From Atkinsonella hypoxylon (lineage: Eukaryota; Ascomycota; Sordariomycetes; Hypocreales; Clavicipitaceae), in contig JFHB01000145.1 in NCBI GenBank assembly GCA_000729835.1, forward strand, positions 1 through 64,000: a DNA stretch of 64,000 nt, written 5' to 3'. The translations under genes were made by a program, and so were the position numbers. Positions 49,872-61,870 of this stretch are shown here, piece after piece (positions within the stretch are counted from its first letter, which is position 1; every line of letters starts with the position of its first letter). The notes below the pieces were generated by a model that was not told the DNA's origin, did not search any database, and worked only from the letters and a program-made list of their open reading frames with translations.

Positions 49872-50352
49872 TTTATTGTCTTAAAACTAAATCTCTAAAT
49901 AACTATATAGCCTACACTAAAGTAGGTAATAATATAGTGTACATTAAGATTAAAGAGAGTTAGTAAAGAGTAAGATATTTATTAGTGTATACTATTAAGT
50001 AATAGTAGGTAAGAAAATTAAATAGTTAGAAAAGGCAGAAATAAAATATTAATTGCAGCTTAAAAGATATATATACGCAAAAGGAGCTAAATATACTAAA
50101 GAGTTAGAGAAAGTGTTACTAGTAGTAAAGTAATGTCTCTTAAGCGTTAAGTGTTGTAAATTAAAGCAGGCTAAAAGATATTAATTAATTAAAAAGAGCT
50201 AAGGCTAAAAAGAGCTAGCAGAAGCTGCTTGCGCGCTTGCTTAAACTATCTAGATGTCTAGGTAATGCGCACTCTTATAGAGAAAAATCTGTATGTAGCA
50301 TCCCTTGCAAAGCTAATATAAGAGCGCAAGGGGGTAACCCCGCCGCGACACA
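49872..50352 (-). repeat. Gypsy-M outer copy 5' LTR
   Basis: This 481-bp LTR ends CGCCGCGACACA, then the duplication CTAT (50353-50356). As in the inner copy, the outer ~130 bp are GC-rich and the inner part is AT-converted. Confidence 0.9.
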
Positions 50353-52273
50353 CTATATAAGAGAGATTAGCGTGGTTTTTACACACTCTAGGGGTCTCTT
50401 GCCCCTTAAGCTGTAAGAAGAAACTATGCTTTTTGGGATTTAGAAGCCTACAGTAGCTTCTATTAGCTAGAAATAGCTGATTTCTAAGGAGAGTGCCCCC
50501 TGTTAAATAGTGCTTTAGACCACTAATTAGGTTGGTATCTAAACCTAGGCAATATAGAGCATCCTTTAGAGCTAAAGGCCTGTATTTAGCTGGATTTATA
50601 CTAACTAGTACCTAGAATACAGCAGTTCCCTGTCCTTTAGGATAAATAGGACCTCCTCTAGTAGCAATAGGCGCGGTTTTACCCTTTTTTATAGGCTTAA
50701 AAGTCCTAAAAAATGCCTTATTGTTAACTATATAACAGGTAGAACCTATATTGTATAGTAAGGAGTTTTTAATTATTCTATTAGAATAGTTAAAAGAAGG
50801 GGTATTATTACTAGTAGTACTAGTATTACTAGTAGTGGATTCTGTATCTAAATCGTAAGAATCATTACTACTAGAACTGCTAGATTCACTATCGGAATCT
50901 ATAGTATCCTGGTTGCTAGTAGATAGGTTATAACAACCTATAGCAAAAGCAGCTTCTCCATCCTTATTCCTAGAATTTTTGTTACTTCTTCTTCGGCCCT
51001 TCTACTTCTTCTTATTCTTAGAGGCTTTATCTATATCTTTAGAGGCATTAGAATTATTAGAATTAGAATCGGAATTCTTCTTCTAATTAGGAGGATTCTT
51101 TCCTTAGTTAGCTTTATTATTATTATTAGAACCATTAGAGTTAGAAGCTTTATAACTAAGAGCTTTAGATATAGAGGAGCTTTTATCTCTTTATTCTTCT
51201 AATAAATTAGCTATAAGGAACTGTAAATTCAGCATTTTTACAGATAGACCTTGTGCTCTAGCAGCTCTAATAGAATATCGCTGCCTTTTAGCCCAGCTAG
51301 GGAAGGTCTTCTTTAAAGCATTAATATAATAATTTACCTAGTTAATAGGATTAATAGCTACACTACAGAGCTGTAATCTAGCTAGTAAATTATTAAATTC
51401 AGCATTAAAGGCCTCTAAAGATCCCTTATAGTTTAAAAACGATAAGTTATAATAACTAGCATATAGCGTACTACGTTGTATTTTAGCACTCTGCAAATAT
51501 TGCCTAACTAGAACGTTATAGGCATCTACAGAGGACTTATGCTAGCTTATAGCAGCTTAAGGTCTAGATTAGCAACTATCTCTTATAATTATAAGGATAA
51601 TAGCTTGTTCTAAATCTACTAAAGTACTAGCTATACTAGGATTATTAATAAATTAAGGGAATCCTAGTGCCCTAAATTAAATAGTTAAAGCTTGCTTTTA
51701 CTGTTTAAAATTTTTAGGGCCTTTTAGCTTAGCAGCCTCTAGAATAGAGTGGACCTTCTTATTTAACTCTTTTATAGTGCCTTTATTAAAAGTAGGCAGA
51801 AAAGTAGCACTATTAGAGGAACTAGAAGGTTTAGGGGCTTTAAAAGAGACTTTAGAAGCTCTTTTAGAAGTAATAGGATCTACTACCTTAGAGGGAGACC
51901 CTATAGAGAGATTACCTATAGATGTAATTATAGTATTTAATTTACTTAGTAAATTAGCTATATTACCTTTATTTTAGCTTTATTTTGCTTCACTATGCCT
52001 AATAAATCTATTTAGGGTCTCTTATTGCTTATCTATTTAAGCTTTTACATTAGCTTAAACATTATAGACTTACACTACTCTTTTAGAAGCTAATCTAGCT
52101 TCTTTTAGAGCCTTTTTAGCTGTATAATCTTCTTTATTAGAAGAGGAATCTACTAGCTGAGGGGGGGACCTTACTGGACTAGAAAAGCTAGTAGCAGCTG
52201 TAGCTAGTATACTAGAACTACTACCCCGTTTAGGGCTTATGCTCTTTCCCTTACCTGTTCCTTTTAGTGCCAT
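50353..52273 (-). pseudogene. Copia-1a gag-pol, N-terminal part: gag, protease (inactivated)
   Basis: This part starts at ATG 52273 (MALKGTGKGKSI), the only Copia-1 start codon kept in the window. The first ~67 codons are fully open and Ser/Lys-rich. Gag continues to about 51180, followed by a Ser/Asn/Lys-rich linker and the protease, whose site near 50743-50755 reads NIGS where DTGS is expected. The frame then runs into the Gypsy-M insertion point at 50353 and continues at 4912. Downstream of codon 67, TAA/TAG codons appear regularly. The start is supported by matching positions in the sister copies, where the codon is ATA. Confidence 0.85.
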
Positions 52274-53213
52274 TTTAAAGGATTTTAATAGCTAATTTAA
52301 CGCTCTTTATAGCTAATTATAGCCTAAATTACAGTGGAAAAGGTAGTAAATAACAGTAATAACCTCTACTAGATATTAATAGATTGCTCTATTATAGGCC
52401 TAGAAGTGCCCTATATCTTTAGAAATTATACTAAGATTTTTCTCTAATTTCTTTTGTAACAGGTATAACGGGCTCTAAAGGCTGCATTATATCGCGATCT
52501 ATATACGCATACAATTTGTATAGCAGACTAGATTGACAAGCGGTTGCGAGGGGCATAAAACACAGGTCCTAGCTATTTTTAGCCAAAAAATTTAGGAGAT
52601 TCTTCTCCAATTAGGTTCTAATAAATCAGTGGAGACCTAGGTACAGCTAATTTAGGGATATCTAGCTAATTCCTACTTTAAAATCCTAACTAGTGGGATT
52701 ACTATATAAATTGATTCTGCAACCGAAAACACAGGAATATCTGCGACAAGAGCTGTTAGGCGTGCACTACAAATTGTAGTATAGCTACTAACAGAGGTGC
52801 ACAGGGTGCACAATATAACAACAACAACAAGCGATGCAGTGCAGCGCTAAGCTTATTTCTAGATGGAAATAATTAATTAGGCAGTGCCTAATAAAACGAT
52901 TTACAGTACAAATGTAATGTGTGCAGATGTATATATTTTGATGTTGCGCAACGATAGAGCCTAGCTATTAAGAATAGCTTTAAAAGTGTGTATATACAGG
53001 GTGTATAGAGTGCAGGAGGCATAGGGTAGGCAGAATGAAAACACCAGTATAGTGGCTGGCGATGTATATGCAGCAGGTATTAATAGCTTCCAGCAAGCTA
53101 CTAATAGTTTTAGCAGCGATAGCTGCTAGCGCAGGTCTTAATATAGCTTCTAGTGGGTAATACAGTACACAATAGTAGATTTTCAGCGGGCTAACAGCTT
53201 GCAGATAGGTCTT
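52274..53213 (-). other. Copia-1a 5' leader, non-coding, with stem-loops
   Basis: This ~0.94-kb leader has no supported gene. The nested hairpin spans 52753-52794: outer arms CTGTTAG and CTAACAG, inner arms ACTACAA and TTGTAGT around a single A. Directly after it lies the repeat GTGCACAGGGTGCAC (52797-52811), made of two self-complementary GTGCAC boxes. Confidence 0.65.
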
Positions 53214-53227
53214 CTAGGCTTATAACC
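53214..53227 (-). promoter_or_regulatory. Copia-1a primer-binding site
   Basis: CTAGGCTTATAACC (plus strand) abuts the 5' LTR. It has two further transitions compared with the CCGGG form of the other copies. Confidence 0.65.
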
Positions 53228-53931
53228 TATTGAAAATAATAGGGATTACAGGACTAAATAGAAGAGGGTAGTGGTCTCTTATATTTAGCACCTGTAATTG
53301 CTCCTAGCAATTATTATGTAGTAGAAGCAGCAGCGACCTAAATTAAGCTGTAGTGTATAGTATAGATTACGTAGAGGCAATAGATAACTGTAATAGTAGT
53401 ATCTTTATATTAAGAGCGCTGTAACGAACTTAGTGAGGGTAGGATCTTGAATCTTTCCAGTCCCTTATAGACCTACTAACTATATTAGCAGGCTGTAGTT
53501 ACTAGAAGAGGCTTATAGGCTACTTTATAATTTCTGCAAAAAGATTTACTATATAAAAACAAAAAAATCAACTTACAGCTATACAAATGAGACACCTATA
53601 TGCACAATTTAACAAATTCCACTAATAACAAGCAACCCTTATAAGCAACTCTATCTAACAATTATACTATTAGATAGCCCTAATTCTTAGCTTTTAAATA
53701 GTATACTTCTTGAATTTCTACTATTGCTAGTTGTAGAGAAAATCGCTGTTAAAGTTGACTATAGGTTAGGCAACTTTGCCTTGGTCGAATCTAGATGTTT
53801 TGTATCTAGTAACAGCGATATCTCTACTAAAAATCAACGTAACAAGACCTAGTTAGGGTCACGTGATAGAGCAACTAACAGGCAACTAGCAAGCATAAAA
53901 ATAGGCTATACAGGGTAGCTTATTTTTAACA
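53228..53931 (-). repeat. Copia-1a 5' LTR
   Basis: This 704-bp LTR is followed by the target duplication TTATT (53932-53936), matching 630-634. The outer edge keeps GTCACGTGATAG. Confidence 0.92.
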
Positions 53932-54509
53932 TTATTAAGTGCAATATTCTTAGAAAAATATATATATAAATTAAATAGGTTTATAATTATATAGTTAGCT
54001 TTAAGCCCTTTATTATACTAAAGATAAGTAACCTTTTAATTTTTTTAGATTATAATAAATTTATCTAAATAGTTATAGGCTACTATTTATTCCTAATTAG
54101 TTATGCTAAGCAATATATCTAGAATAAGGTTAAACTTTAAGTATATATAGTAGGTAGTAGCCTTCTTATTAGCTAGTACCTTCTTCTATTTAACTAGAAT
54201 ATATTCCTACAATTTTAGCAGAATTATTATAGCTTATACTACTGTTACATTTTAATGTAAAATCTTTAAAATTAGTTAGAAGATACCTATTTCTATAACT
54301 ATATTATAGATAGACCTAATAGTTGCTTTAGAGCAAATAAAATTAATTTTTACACTATAATTATAGAGGAAGGTTAAACCTAGAAGAAGCTTTAGTCTTA
54401 AGTTACTAGTTACTCATTATATTAGCTGTAACTATAAAATAGCTAGTTATAAGCATACTATATATAGATCTAGGGATGTAGAAGTTAAATATAGCTATCT
54501 TAAAGATAT
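53932..54509 (-). mobile_element. Gypsy-B' retrotransposon, right half (protease-RT linker)
   Basis: On the minus strand this continues the fragment at 1-634 and aligns with about 57494-58062 of Gypsy-B. It covers the protease C-terminal segment and the linker to RT. It ends abruptly at the LTR start of Gypsy-B (54510), so Gypsy-B probably inserted into Gypsy-B' in opposite orientation. The rest of Gypsy-B' (gag side) should lie beyond the right window edge. Confidence 0.8.
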
Positions 54510-54706
54510 TGTTACGGGATAATCCTACAGACCTGCAGGTTACTAGTGCACGTGACTGCAATTATGTATAAGTAGTCAGAAGCAACGCTTAAGTAGTTAG
54601 ATTGAACAATTAACCATTATTCACTAGAACACTATTATTAGATGCTCTTTACAGAAGCTCTTATAGCTTCTCTTATAAATTATTATATAACCTATTAAAT
54701 CTAACA
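54510..54706 (+). repeat. Gypsy-B 5' LTR
   Basis: This short LTR of 197 bp starts TGTTACGGGAT and ends TCTAACA, with inverted termini TGTTA/TAACA. The first ~120 bp are far less AT-rich than the body. The right limit is inferred from the TAACA end, since no partner LTR is in the window. Confidence 0.65.
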
Positions 54707-54829
54707 ACCTATAGTTACATCTAATAAACCTATATTAGATTCTACTGTAATAAGTAGTAGCAATTGCTTCTAATTGTTGCTAACTCTTCTTAAGCTTAAA
54801 AAGCTAAAATTATAATATTTAAGATAAAG

Positions 54830-56990
54830 TAACTTTAGAAGAAGCTTAGCAGAAGGAGTTATATTCCTTTTACTAATAAAGAACTTAAAACTATACACTA
54901 ATTCTATAAATTTTACTGCTAAAATCTAGATTTTTAGATTTAAAAAAGGGATTTTATACCTTAAAAAAAAAGAAGCTTACTACTTTATTTTACTTACTAT
55001 AAATTTGTTAATAGACAGCTTAAATTATATAACTAACTTAAGCTAATAGAACTACCTTTTTACTAAAATACTATTAACACTTCTATAGTGCAGTAGGTAT
55101 AAAGATAGGTTAATAGAATTATTAATAAAGCTAAGTCTACTAAACTCCTTATAAATTTACTAATAGTAATACTAGAAGGAAAAGCTAAAGCTAGATTATT
55201 TAGATCTAATAGCTTAAGAAACACTATCTATAAAGCTAATATTAGTTCTACCTAGAATATTAAAGGAAAGTAAGTATAAAGATCTAGATTTATATTACTT
55301 ACTAAAGATCTAGATCTATTAAATATACCTTAAACTACTAAGAAGAACTTACTAATTAAAGAACTAGCTAAATTCTTACTGCTTTTATAGGTTTACTAAA
55401 GGTTTTATACCTTTAGGCTAAAGTATAAAGTAAAAAAAGCAGTAAAGCTGCTTAAAAAAGAGAACCTCTTACTAAAATAGCTTATAGGTTTTTCTATAGA
55501 AATTAGTAAGTAAAATAGTAGAATTAAGGGAGAATTAATTAATAAAATTAGTAAATTATAGAGAGAATTAAACAATAAAATTACTACTCTTTAGGTAGAG
55601 TAATAATACTTAGCTTAAAAGATAGAGACTATATTTAAACCTTAAGATAAATATAATAAGTAATACTATACTTAATAAGGCTTTTAACCTAAGAATTATA
55701 GGTAAAGAGCTTTTAATTCTTACTTACCCCTAAAAGATAACTAAAACTAAAAGTAAGGTTAAAAGTAACCTTTAGGTAAAGGAAACTATATAATATAGAA
55801 ATACTTTAGACACTTTAGTACTTTTCTAAAAGAATAGAAGCTACTATAATTTCTAAAGAATCTATTAAAGCAATACTATAATAGTAAAGCTAAGAAGAGC
55901 TAAGATACTAAAAAAGACTAGAATTAAGTATTTAGTAGCTTTAAATATTAGTATATAAATTAATAGGTACTATACTATATTAAAAACAATAATCCCTAGT
56001 TAAATCTAGTAGGTAAAAGGCTAGATTTACATTAGAAGCAGAATAACTAAAGCAATATATAGTTCTAAACCCCTAAGAAATAAATAGATTTTATATAGAA
56101 GATTACTAATATTAGTTACTTTAAACCCTTTAATAATAAGAATATCTATAAGCTAATTTTATATAAAGAAAAGTATACTATTTTCTACAATATAGAGCTA
56201 TAGATTTAAGCTATTAAAGACTACTATAGCTATAGTGCAATTAACGCCTAAAAAGCTATTTACATTAAGCTCTAAACTCTCTTTAAAGGGAATACATTAA
56301 TATAGTATAAGTAGTATCTAAACTACTATAAAAAATAGCTATTTTTAGTAGTTTAAACTCTATTTATACTGCTATCTATAAAGAATTTAGTATATAGATC
56401 TAGAATACAATAATATAGCTAGATTTAGCTAAGTTTATAGAGTAAAATATAATTAAAGAAAAATTATTTAGGGAATTTACCTCTAAAGTATTTTAATATA
56501 CCTATATAAATAGTAAAACTATTAACCTTTAGCTCCTTTTAAGACTCTATTATAAGCTATACCTAGAATTATAATAGCTATACTTAATTTTAATAGTAAA
56601 AGACCTAAGATCTATATATATTACTATAGTAAATAATAAGGTTAAGGATCTATAAGAATGCCTAAAGGATCTAGGAAAATAATAAAAATTAGGAAACTAT
56701 AAGAAAAATATTAATACTTACTATACTTAAAGTAAATTTAATAGTAAAAACTTTAAAAACAATAAAGTAGCTTAAGGTAATTAAGCTAACTAGAATAAAA
56801 GTAATAGTTAATTTTAGTTTTAACCTCTATTCTATAAAAATTACTAGAATAACTATTCTTAATATCTACTATAAAACTAAAGAAATTAGCTACTAAGAGA
56901 GCAGTAACTTTAGCTTTAGTAGAACTAGAATTTAAAGGCTAGCTAGAATTATTAGCTAAAGCTATAGTATTTTTAGTAGCTTTAACGTTT
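54830..56990 (+). pseudogene. Gypsy-B gag (inactivated)
   Basis: This plus-strand region lies between the LTR and protease. The reading is broken by many TAA/TAG codons and no start codon could be chosen. The middle part (about 55400-55620) is Lys/Glu-rich and looks like a coiled coil. Around 56500-56700 the residues fit the end of a Gypsy capsid domain, and a Lys/Asn-rich stretch follows. I could not find an intact zinc knuckle. The call as gag rests mainly on position and order. Confidence 0.55.
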
Positions 56991-56999
56991 TTAATAATA

Positions 57000-59900
57000 A
57001 AGCTTACTATAGAATAATAAAGAATATACCTATATAATAACGTTTAAAGATAAATTTAACTAAAAAGACTATAAAAAGTATCTTAAAAGCTATAGATACT
57101 AGCTAATAGAAGAAGGTAAAATAGTTAATACTAATAAGCTACTAATTAGCCTAGAATCTAACTTTATTAAAACCTATTTTACTAAAAGTAAAGAAAATAA
57201 AAAAAAAAGTTTAAATAAAGGTAAACTAAAAGGATTTATAGAGAATTTAAATAGAGTAAGTAGTTAAAGTAGTTATAAAGCTATAGATTATTAAATTTAG
57301 TATTTTAAAGTTAAATTTCTTCCTAAAGATTCCTATTTAATTCTATAATAAAGAACTATTATATTAGATCTACCTAAATACTAAAACCTCTTTAGTGCTA
57401 GTTAATAAAGTATAGTTAACTTAGTTTAATTAGAATATAAAATAGGCAAAAATAGAGCTAAAACTAGTTACTAAAGTGCAGTTATTCTTCTATATCTCTA
57501 AGATAGCTACATTTAACTTCTACATCCCTAAATCTATATATAGTGTACCTATAACTAGCTATTTTACAGTTATAGCTAATGTAATAAGTAACTTAAGACT
57601 AAAGCTCCTTTTAGGTTTAATCTTTCTCTATAATTATAGTGTTAAAATTAATTTTATCTGCCTTAAGGCTACTATTAGGTCTATTTATAATATAGTTATA
57701 GAAATAGGTATCTTCTAGCTAATTTTAAAGGTTTTACATTAGAATATAATAGCAGTATAAGCTATAATAATTCTACTAAAATTATAGAAGTATATTCTAG
57801 TTAAATAGAAAGAGGTACTAGCTAATAAAAAGGCTACTGCTTACTATATATACTTAAAATTTAACCTTATTCTAAATATATTGCTTAGTATAACTAACTA
57901 GAAACAAATAGTAGCCTATAACTATTTAAATAAATTTATTATAATCTAAAAAAATTAGAAGATTACTTATCTTTAGTATAATAAAGAGCTTAAGGCTAAC
58001 TATATAATTATAAACCTATTTAATTTATATATATATTTTTCTAAGGATATTATATCTAATAATAGTTTATTACCTATAGAAGATTATAAGATATAGAAAG
58101 AAGGTAATAGTAGTAGATTTAACCCTAAGAAAGTTAATAATAGTATCTCTATATATAGAATCTCTTATTCTAAGAATATACTATATATTTACAATAAATA
58201 TAAGGTTAAGGTAGAAAACTTAAACCTATATATTGCAGCTAAACTTATTAACTTAATAGATAAATATAATATTTATTGTAATAAAGGTATTATTCTTATG
58301 CTTAAAGACTAGTATATAAGAGTAAATCTAGTAAATAAATAGTAAAAGCAGCTAAAACCTATTTAAATCTACCTACTAGAAGCTAAAGATAAAGCTAAAT
58401 TAAATAAGGTTTATAATAAGCTATATTTAAGTAGAAAGATATTATATTTAAACAACTTAGCAGCTATAGTCTACCTAGCCTTTATAGTTTAAATTAAAAC
58501 CTTAATAAAAAGAAAAGAATAAGTTATAGTTAATATAAGGCTACTTAATAGTGTAGTAATGCTAAATATATACTCTTTACTAGATTAATTAAATATTATA
58601 GTAGATATATATAGTAAGAAGATATTTTTACTCTTTAATATATTAGGGTTTTTCTACTAGCTTTCTATAAAATAAAAGCACTAATCTTATATAGTAGTAA
58701 TATTAAAATAAGAATTAAAAGCATTAAATGTAGTGCTTATAGGCTTTAAGAATATACTAGCTTTTACTTAATAGTATATAGACTAATTATTTTAAAAGCA
58801 TTAATATTTTATATAAATCTATATTAATAATATTATTATATTCTCTAACTCTACTAAGGACTACCTTATATACCTTAATATAGTCTTATTAATTCTAGAG
58901 AAAAATAAGTTAATAATAGCTATAAAGAAGTTATTTATAGGTTATTTAGCTATTTAGCTATTAGGTTTTATTATTAATAGTAATAGAATTATTAATATAA
59001 ACAATAAGCTAAAAGCTTTTTAAAAACTTAAGTTTCTAGTAGATTTTATAAATTTAAAGACCTTTATTAGTATAGCTAGCTTTTTATAGAAAAGTATTCT
59101 ATAGTTTAATATATAAATTTACTTACTATAGAAATAAAAAACTACTTTACTATAAAAGCTTTATAAAAAAGGCTTAGCTAATAGTTTACTAAAACTAATA
59201 CACTAAAAGAAAGCTTAAGAAGTAATATTTTTGCTAAAACTTAAGGAAAAGAAAGTATTTTAAGAGGTAAAAGTATACCTTAATAAAAATACTATTTTAT
59301 AGCACTATAACTTTAGTAAGTATTTATTCTTTAAAGTTAACGCTTATAAGAAAGAATTTAAGCTCTTTATCTTCTAGCTTATAGGCAAATAGAATAATTA
59401 TAGTATACCTAATAAAGATATTAAAAATAACTAGCTTTAACTAATTCTTTTTCTCTTAAGATATACTTTTAACCTAAAGAAACGTTATAGATTAACTAAG
59501 GTAGAGGTAGCTATAATTATATAGAGTGTTTAAAAGCTATAGAAAATAGTTTAATCTAACTGCTACACTATTAATATTATTATAGACTACTTATTAGTAA
59601 AAGGGATTATTAAATACACCTTACTTACTACAATAGATCTAGATAAAGCTAACCTAAAATTAGCTAAAGTAGCTAATTATTTATTGCAATTTAACCTAAG
59701 AGTCTTCTATATACTAGAAGTACTAAATATAGTGCTAAATACACTCTCTAGGTTGCTAGTTATAGTCTTATACTAAGAGGAGGCTTATAATAGTAAATTT
59801 AATAAGCTTAATATAAGCGTATTTTTTACTAAAGAATGTAGCGCTACAGCAGTATTAAATAAAGGTCTAAAAGAGGAAATTATTTAAGGCTATAGTTTTA

Positions 59901-61430
59901 ATCTAAAGCTTAGTAGAATTATAGAAAGTATTAAGGACTTTTGCGAAAAGTAGGCTTAGTAAAATTAATAATAAAGACTAAGGATTCTACTGTATAGATA
60001 GACTCTATAAGATAATAGGCTTTTATACTATTATAATAGAAAAGGCCTATTTTAACTATATATACCTATAAAGGTTGTAGAATCTATCCTTAAAATAGTT
60101 TATAACAATTAAAACTATTTTAGCGCTTATAGAATAGTAGTAAAATTATAGGCAGTTTACTTTCTATAGATATATAAGTAGATTTAAACCTATATTACTT
60201 ACTGCTATACCTATAAAAAAAACGTAATTAACTACAGTTAGCTGCTAAAGGAATTAAGGTTATTAGAGTTAGTTCTAACGCTCTTCTATATAATTTTGCT
60301 TAATTTTATTACTAATATACCTAAAGTTAGCTTAATAAACACTTTATAGCAAAAAGATAAATATAGCTTCTATAACTTACTATATTTAGTAAATTGTCTA
60401 TTTAGTAAGTAAATAATCCTTATACCTAGATATATAATATATATAGTAGAAATTTAGGTAGAACTACTCTTATAGATACTATATTTATTAAACTAAGGCC
60501 TTCTTAAGTAAATTATAAGTAACTAAGATCTAAAGTTTATTTTTAACATTAAGAGAAGTATATTTACCTAAATTAGAAGTAAATTGCTTATAGCTATAGC
60601 TTACTACCTATAGATAGATAGAACAGCTAAACAGAAGAATTAAATAGTTATTATTACTGTTTAATACTATACAGTTATAAATCTATATACACTATAGACT
60701 GCAATACTTCTAGCACTATAGCACTAACTTAATAATGTAGTAATAGCTAGTATAGGGATTTCCCTTAACAAACTTATATATAAATTCTAACTAGCTACTG
60801 TTATTAATTTAATCTAATTAGATAACGTTTCTAGCAATAGAATAGATATAAGCAATATAGCTATACTTTAGAAGCTATACTAGTAAGAGGTAGAAATAGC
60901 TATTAGTATAGTAAATGCCTTAAGCAAGATTAAATATAACGCTTAGTATAAGCCTATTAACATTAAAGTAGAGAATATAGTTTACCTATAATTATACTAA
61001 GGATATATACTTTTAGGAAAGCTAAAAAAGAAATAGTCTCCTTAATAGATAGAGCTATATAAGGTTCTTATAAAAGTAAGCTTATTGTTATTTTACCTAG
61101 ATTTTCTACTAGATTTATATATATACCTAGTAGTATTAGCAGCTTACCTTTAGAAGCTAAGATAAAGTAAAGACCCTTTTAACTAGAAAGAGTAACTACT
61201 ACTACTAATTGCAATAGAAGGGTTTAGTATAGAGAACTATTAGGAAATTAAGTAAATTTATGCCTATTAAATCTAACGTTTCTGCAGTAGGTTAAGTAAG
61301 CTATATTTAGAATTCCTTATACAATAGAAAGGGTTCTCTACTAAAGACAACTAATATATTGCTAAAGATAAGCTTAAAGTTAATACTTCTAAAATTATAA
61401 ATAAATATCTATAGAAATACTTTATAAATT
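57000..61430 (+). pseudogene. Gypsy-B pol: protease, RT, RNase H, integrase, chromodomain (inactivated)
   Basis: The protease C-terminal part at 57476-57718 is open over 80 codons and contains LKLLLGLIFLYNY, where family members have LLLGNDFLY. RT is about 58180-59000, and its catalytic box reads YINN at 58820-58831 (usual YVDD), with IIIFSNSTKDYLIYL after it. RNase H lies at about 59270-59780. The integrase zinc region is near 60100-60240 and the core follows to about 60850, with NFITNIP where DFIVGLP is usual and DLKFI after a lost Asp. The C-terminal GxxVYL-type barrel with YILLGKLKKKQSP is at about 60940-61160. A chromodomain-like stretch (FSIENY, then FLI and KDN, ending INKYL) lies at 61220-61420. 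Both RT aspartates are Asn, so the copy is dead. Confidence 0.82.
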
Positions 61431-61870
61431 AAGAAGAAGAGTATTAGCGTTATTAGAAAAGTAATATAGCCCGCTAAAAAACCTTAAATTAGCTAGTAGA
61501 AGCCTACTACTAACTCTTTTCCTTATAAGTCTTAATTTCCTTTATTATATAATAGATTGTTTAAATCTCTTAGTATCTCTTTCTTTATTTCTTTATTTAT
61601 TATTATTAAAACTATTAAAATTAACCTATATTATAGAATTACAGAAGGTTAGGAAGAAAACACCTATAAATCTATATACTATTATTTTAACCTACTTTTC
61701 TCTATAAATTTACCTTTACTTTTATAAATTTTTATACTTTCTACTATATAACCTTTTCCTTACACCTTTATATATTATAAAATCTTATAAATTTATTAAT
61801 GCTATTATAGCTACTGCTCTTTCTATTCCTTTAGGCTATTATTTAGCTACTTCTAATAGTTAAACACTAG
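61430..61870 (+). other. AT-rich spacer after the Gypsy-B chromodomain
   Basis: I see no convincing gene in this stretch. Both strands are T- or A-rich with frequent stops. It may be 3' sequence of Gypsy-B. Confidence 0.4.

Larger units (their letters stand above)
4913..50352 (-). mobile_element. Gypsy-M outer copy, split by three insertions
   Basis: This Ty3/Gypsy element on the minus strand has LTRs at 4913-5393 and 49872-50352. It is present as four blocks: 4913-5438, 13321-18277, 37879-40071 and 46278-50352. The inserts are Copia-1b, the inner Gypsy-M and Copia-2, each with its own target duplication (ATAAG, CTAG, TAGGG). Removing them leaves about 11,737 bp. The inner copy measures about 11,728 bp after the same operation, so the assembly is internally consistent. 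The element is flanked by CTAT on both sides inside Copia-1a. Coding order on the minus strand is gag, protease, RT, RNase H, integrase, then a long unassigned 3' region. Confidence 0.9.
635..53931 (-). mobile_element. Copia-1a LTR retrotransposon, split by a 45-kb nested insert
   Basis: This is a Ty1/Copia element on the minus strand. Its 3' LTR is 635-1338 and its 5' LTR is 53228-53931. Its body is in two parts, 1339-4912 and 50353-53227, separated by Gypsy-M. The junction is exact: the uninterrupted sister Copia-1b reads through the same point near 9730, while here CTAT is duplicated at 4909-4912 and 50353-50356. The 5-bp duplication TTATT flanks the whole element. Both LTRs share the variant CAGCGACC near their start, which supports pairing. 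Without the insert the element is about 7.9 kb, the same as its sisters. Confidence 0.9.
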
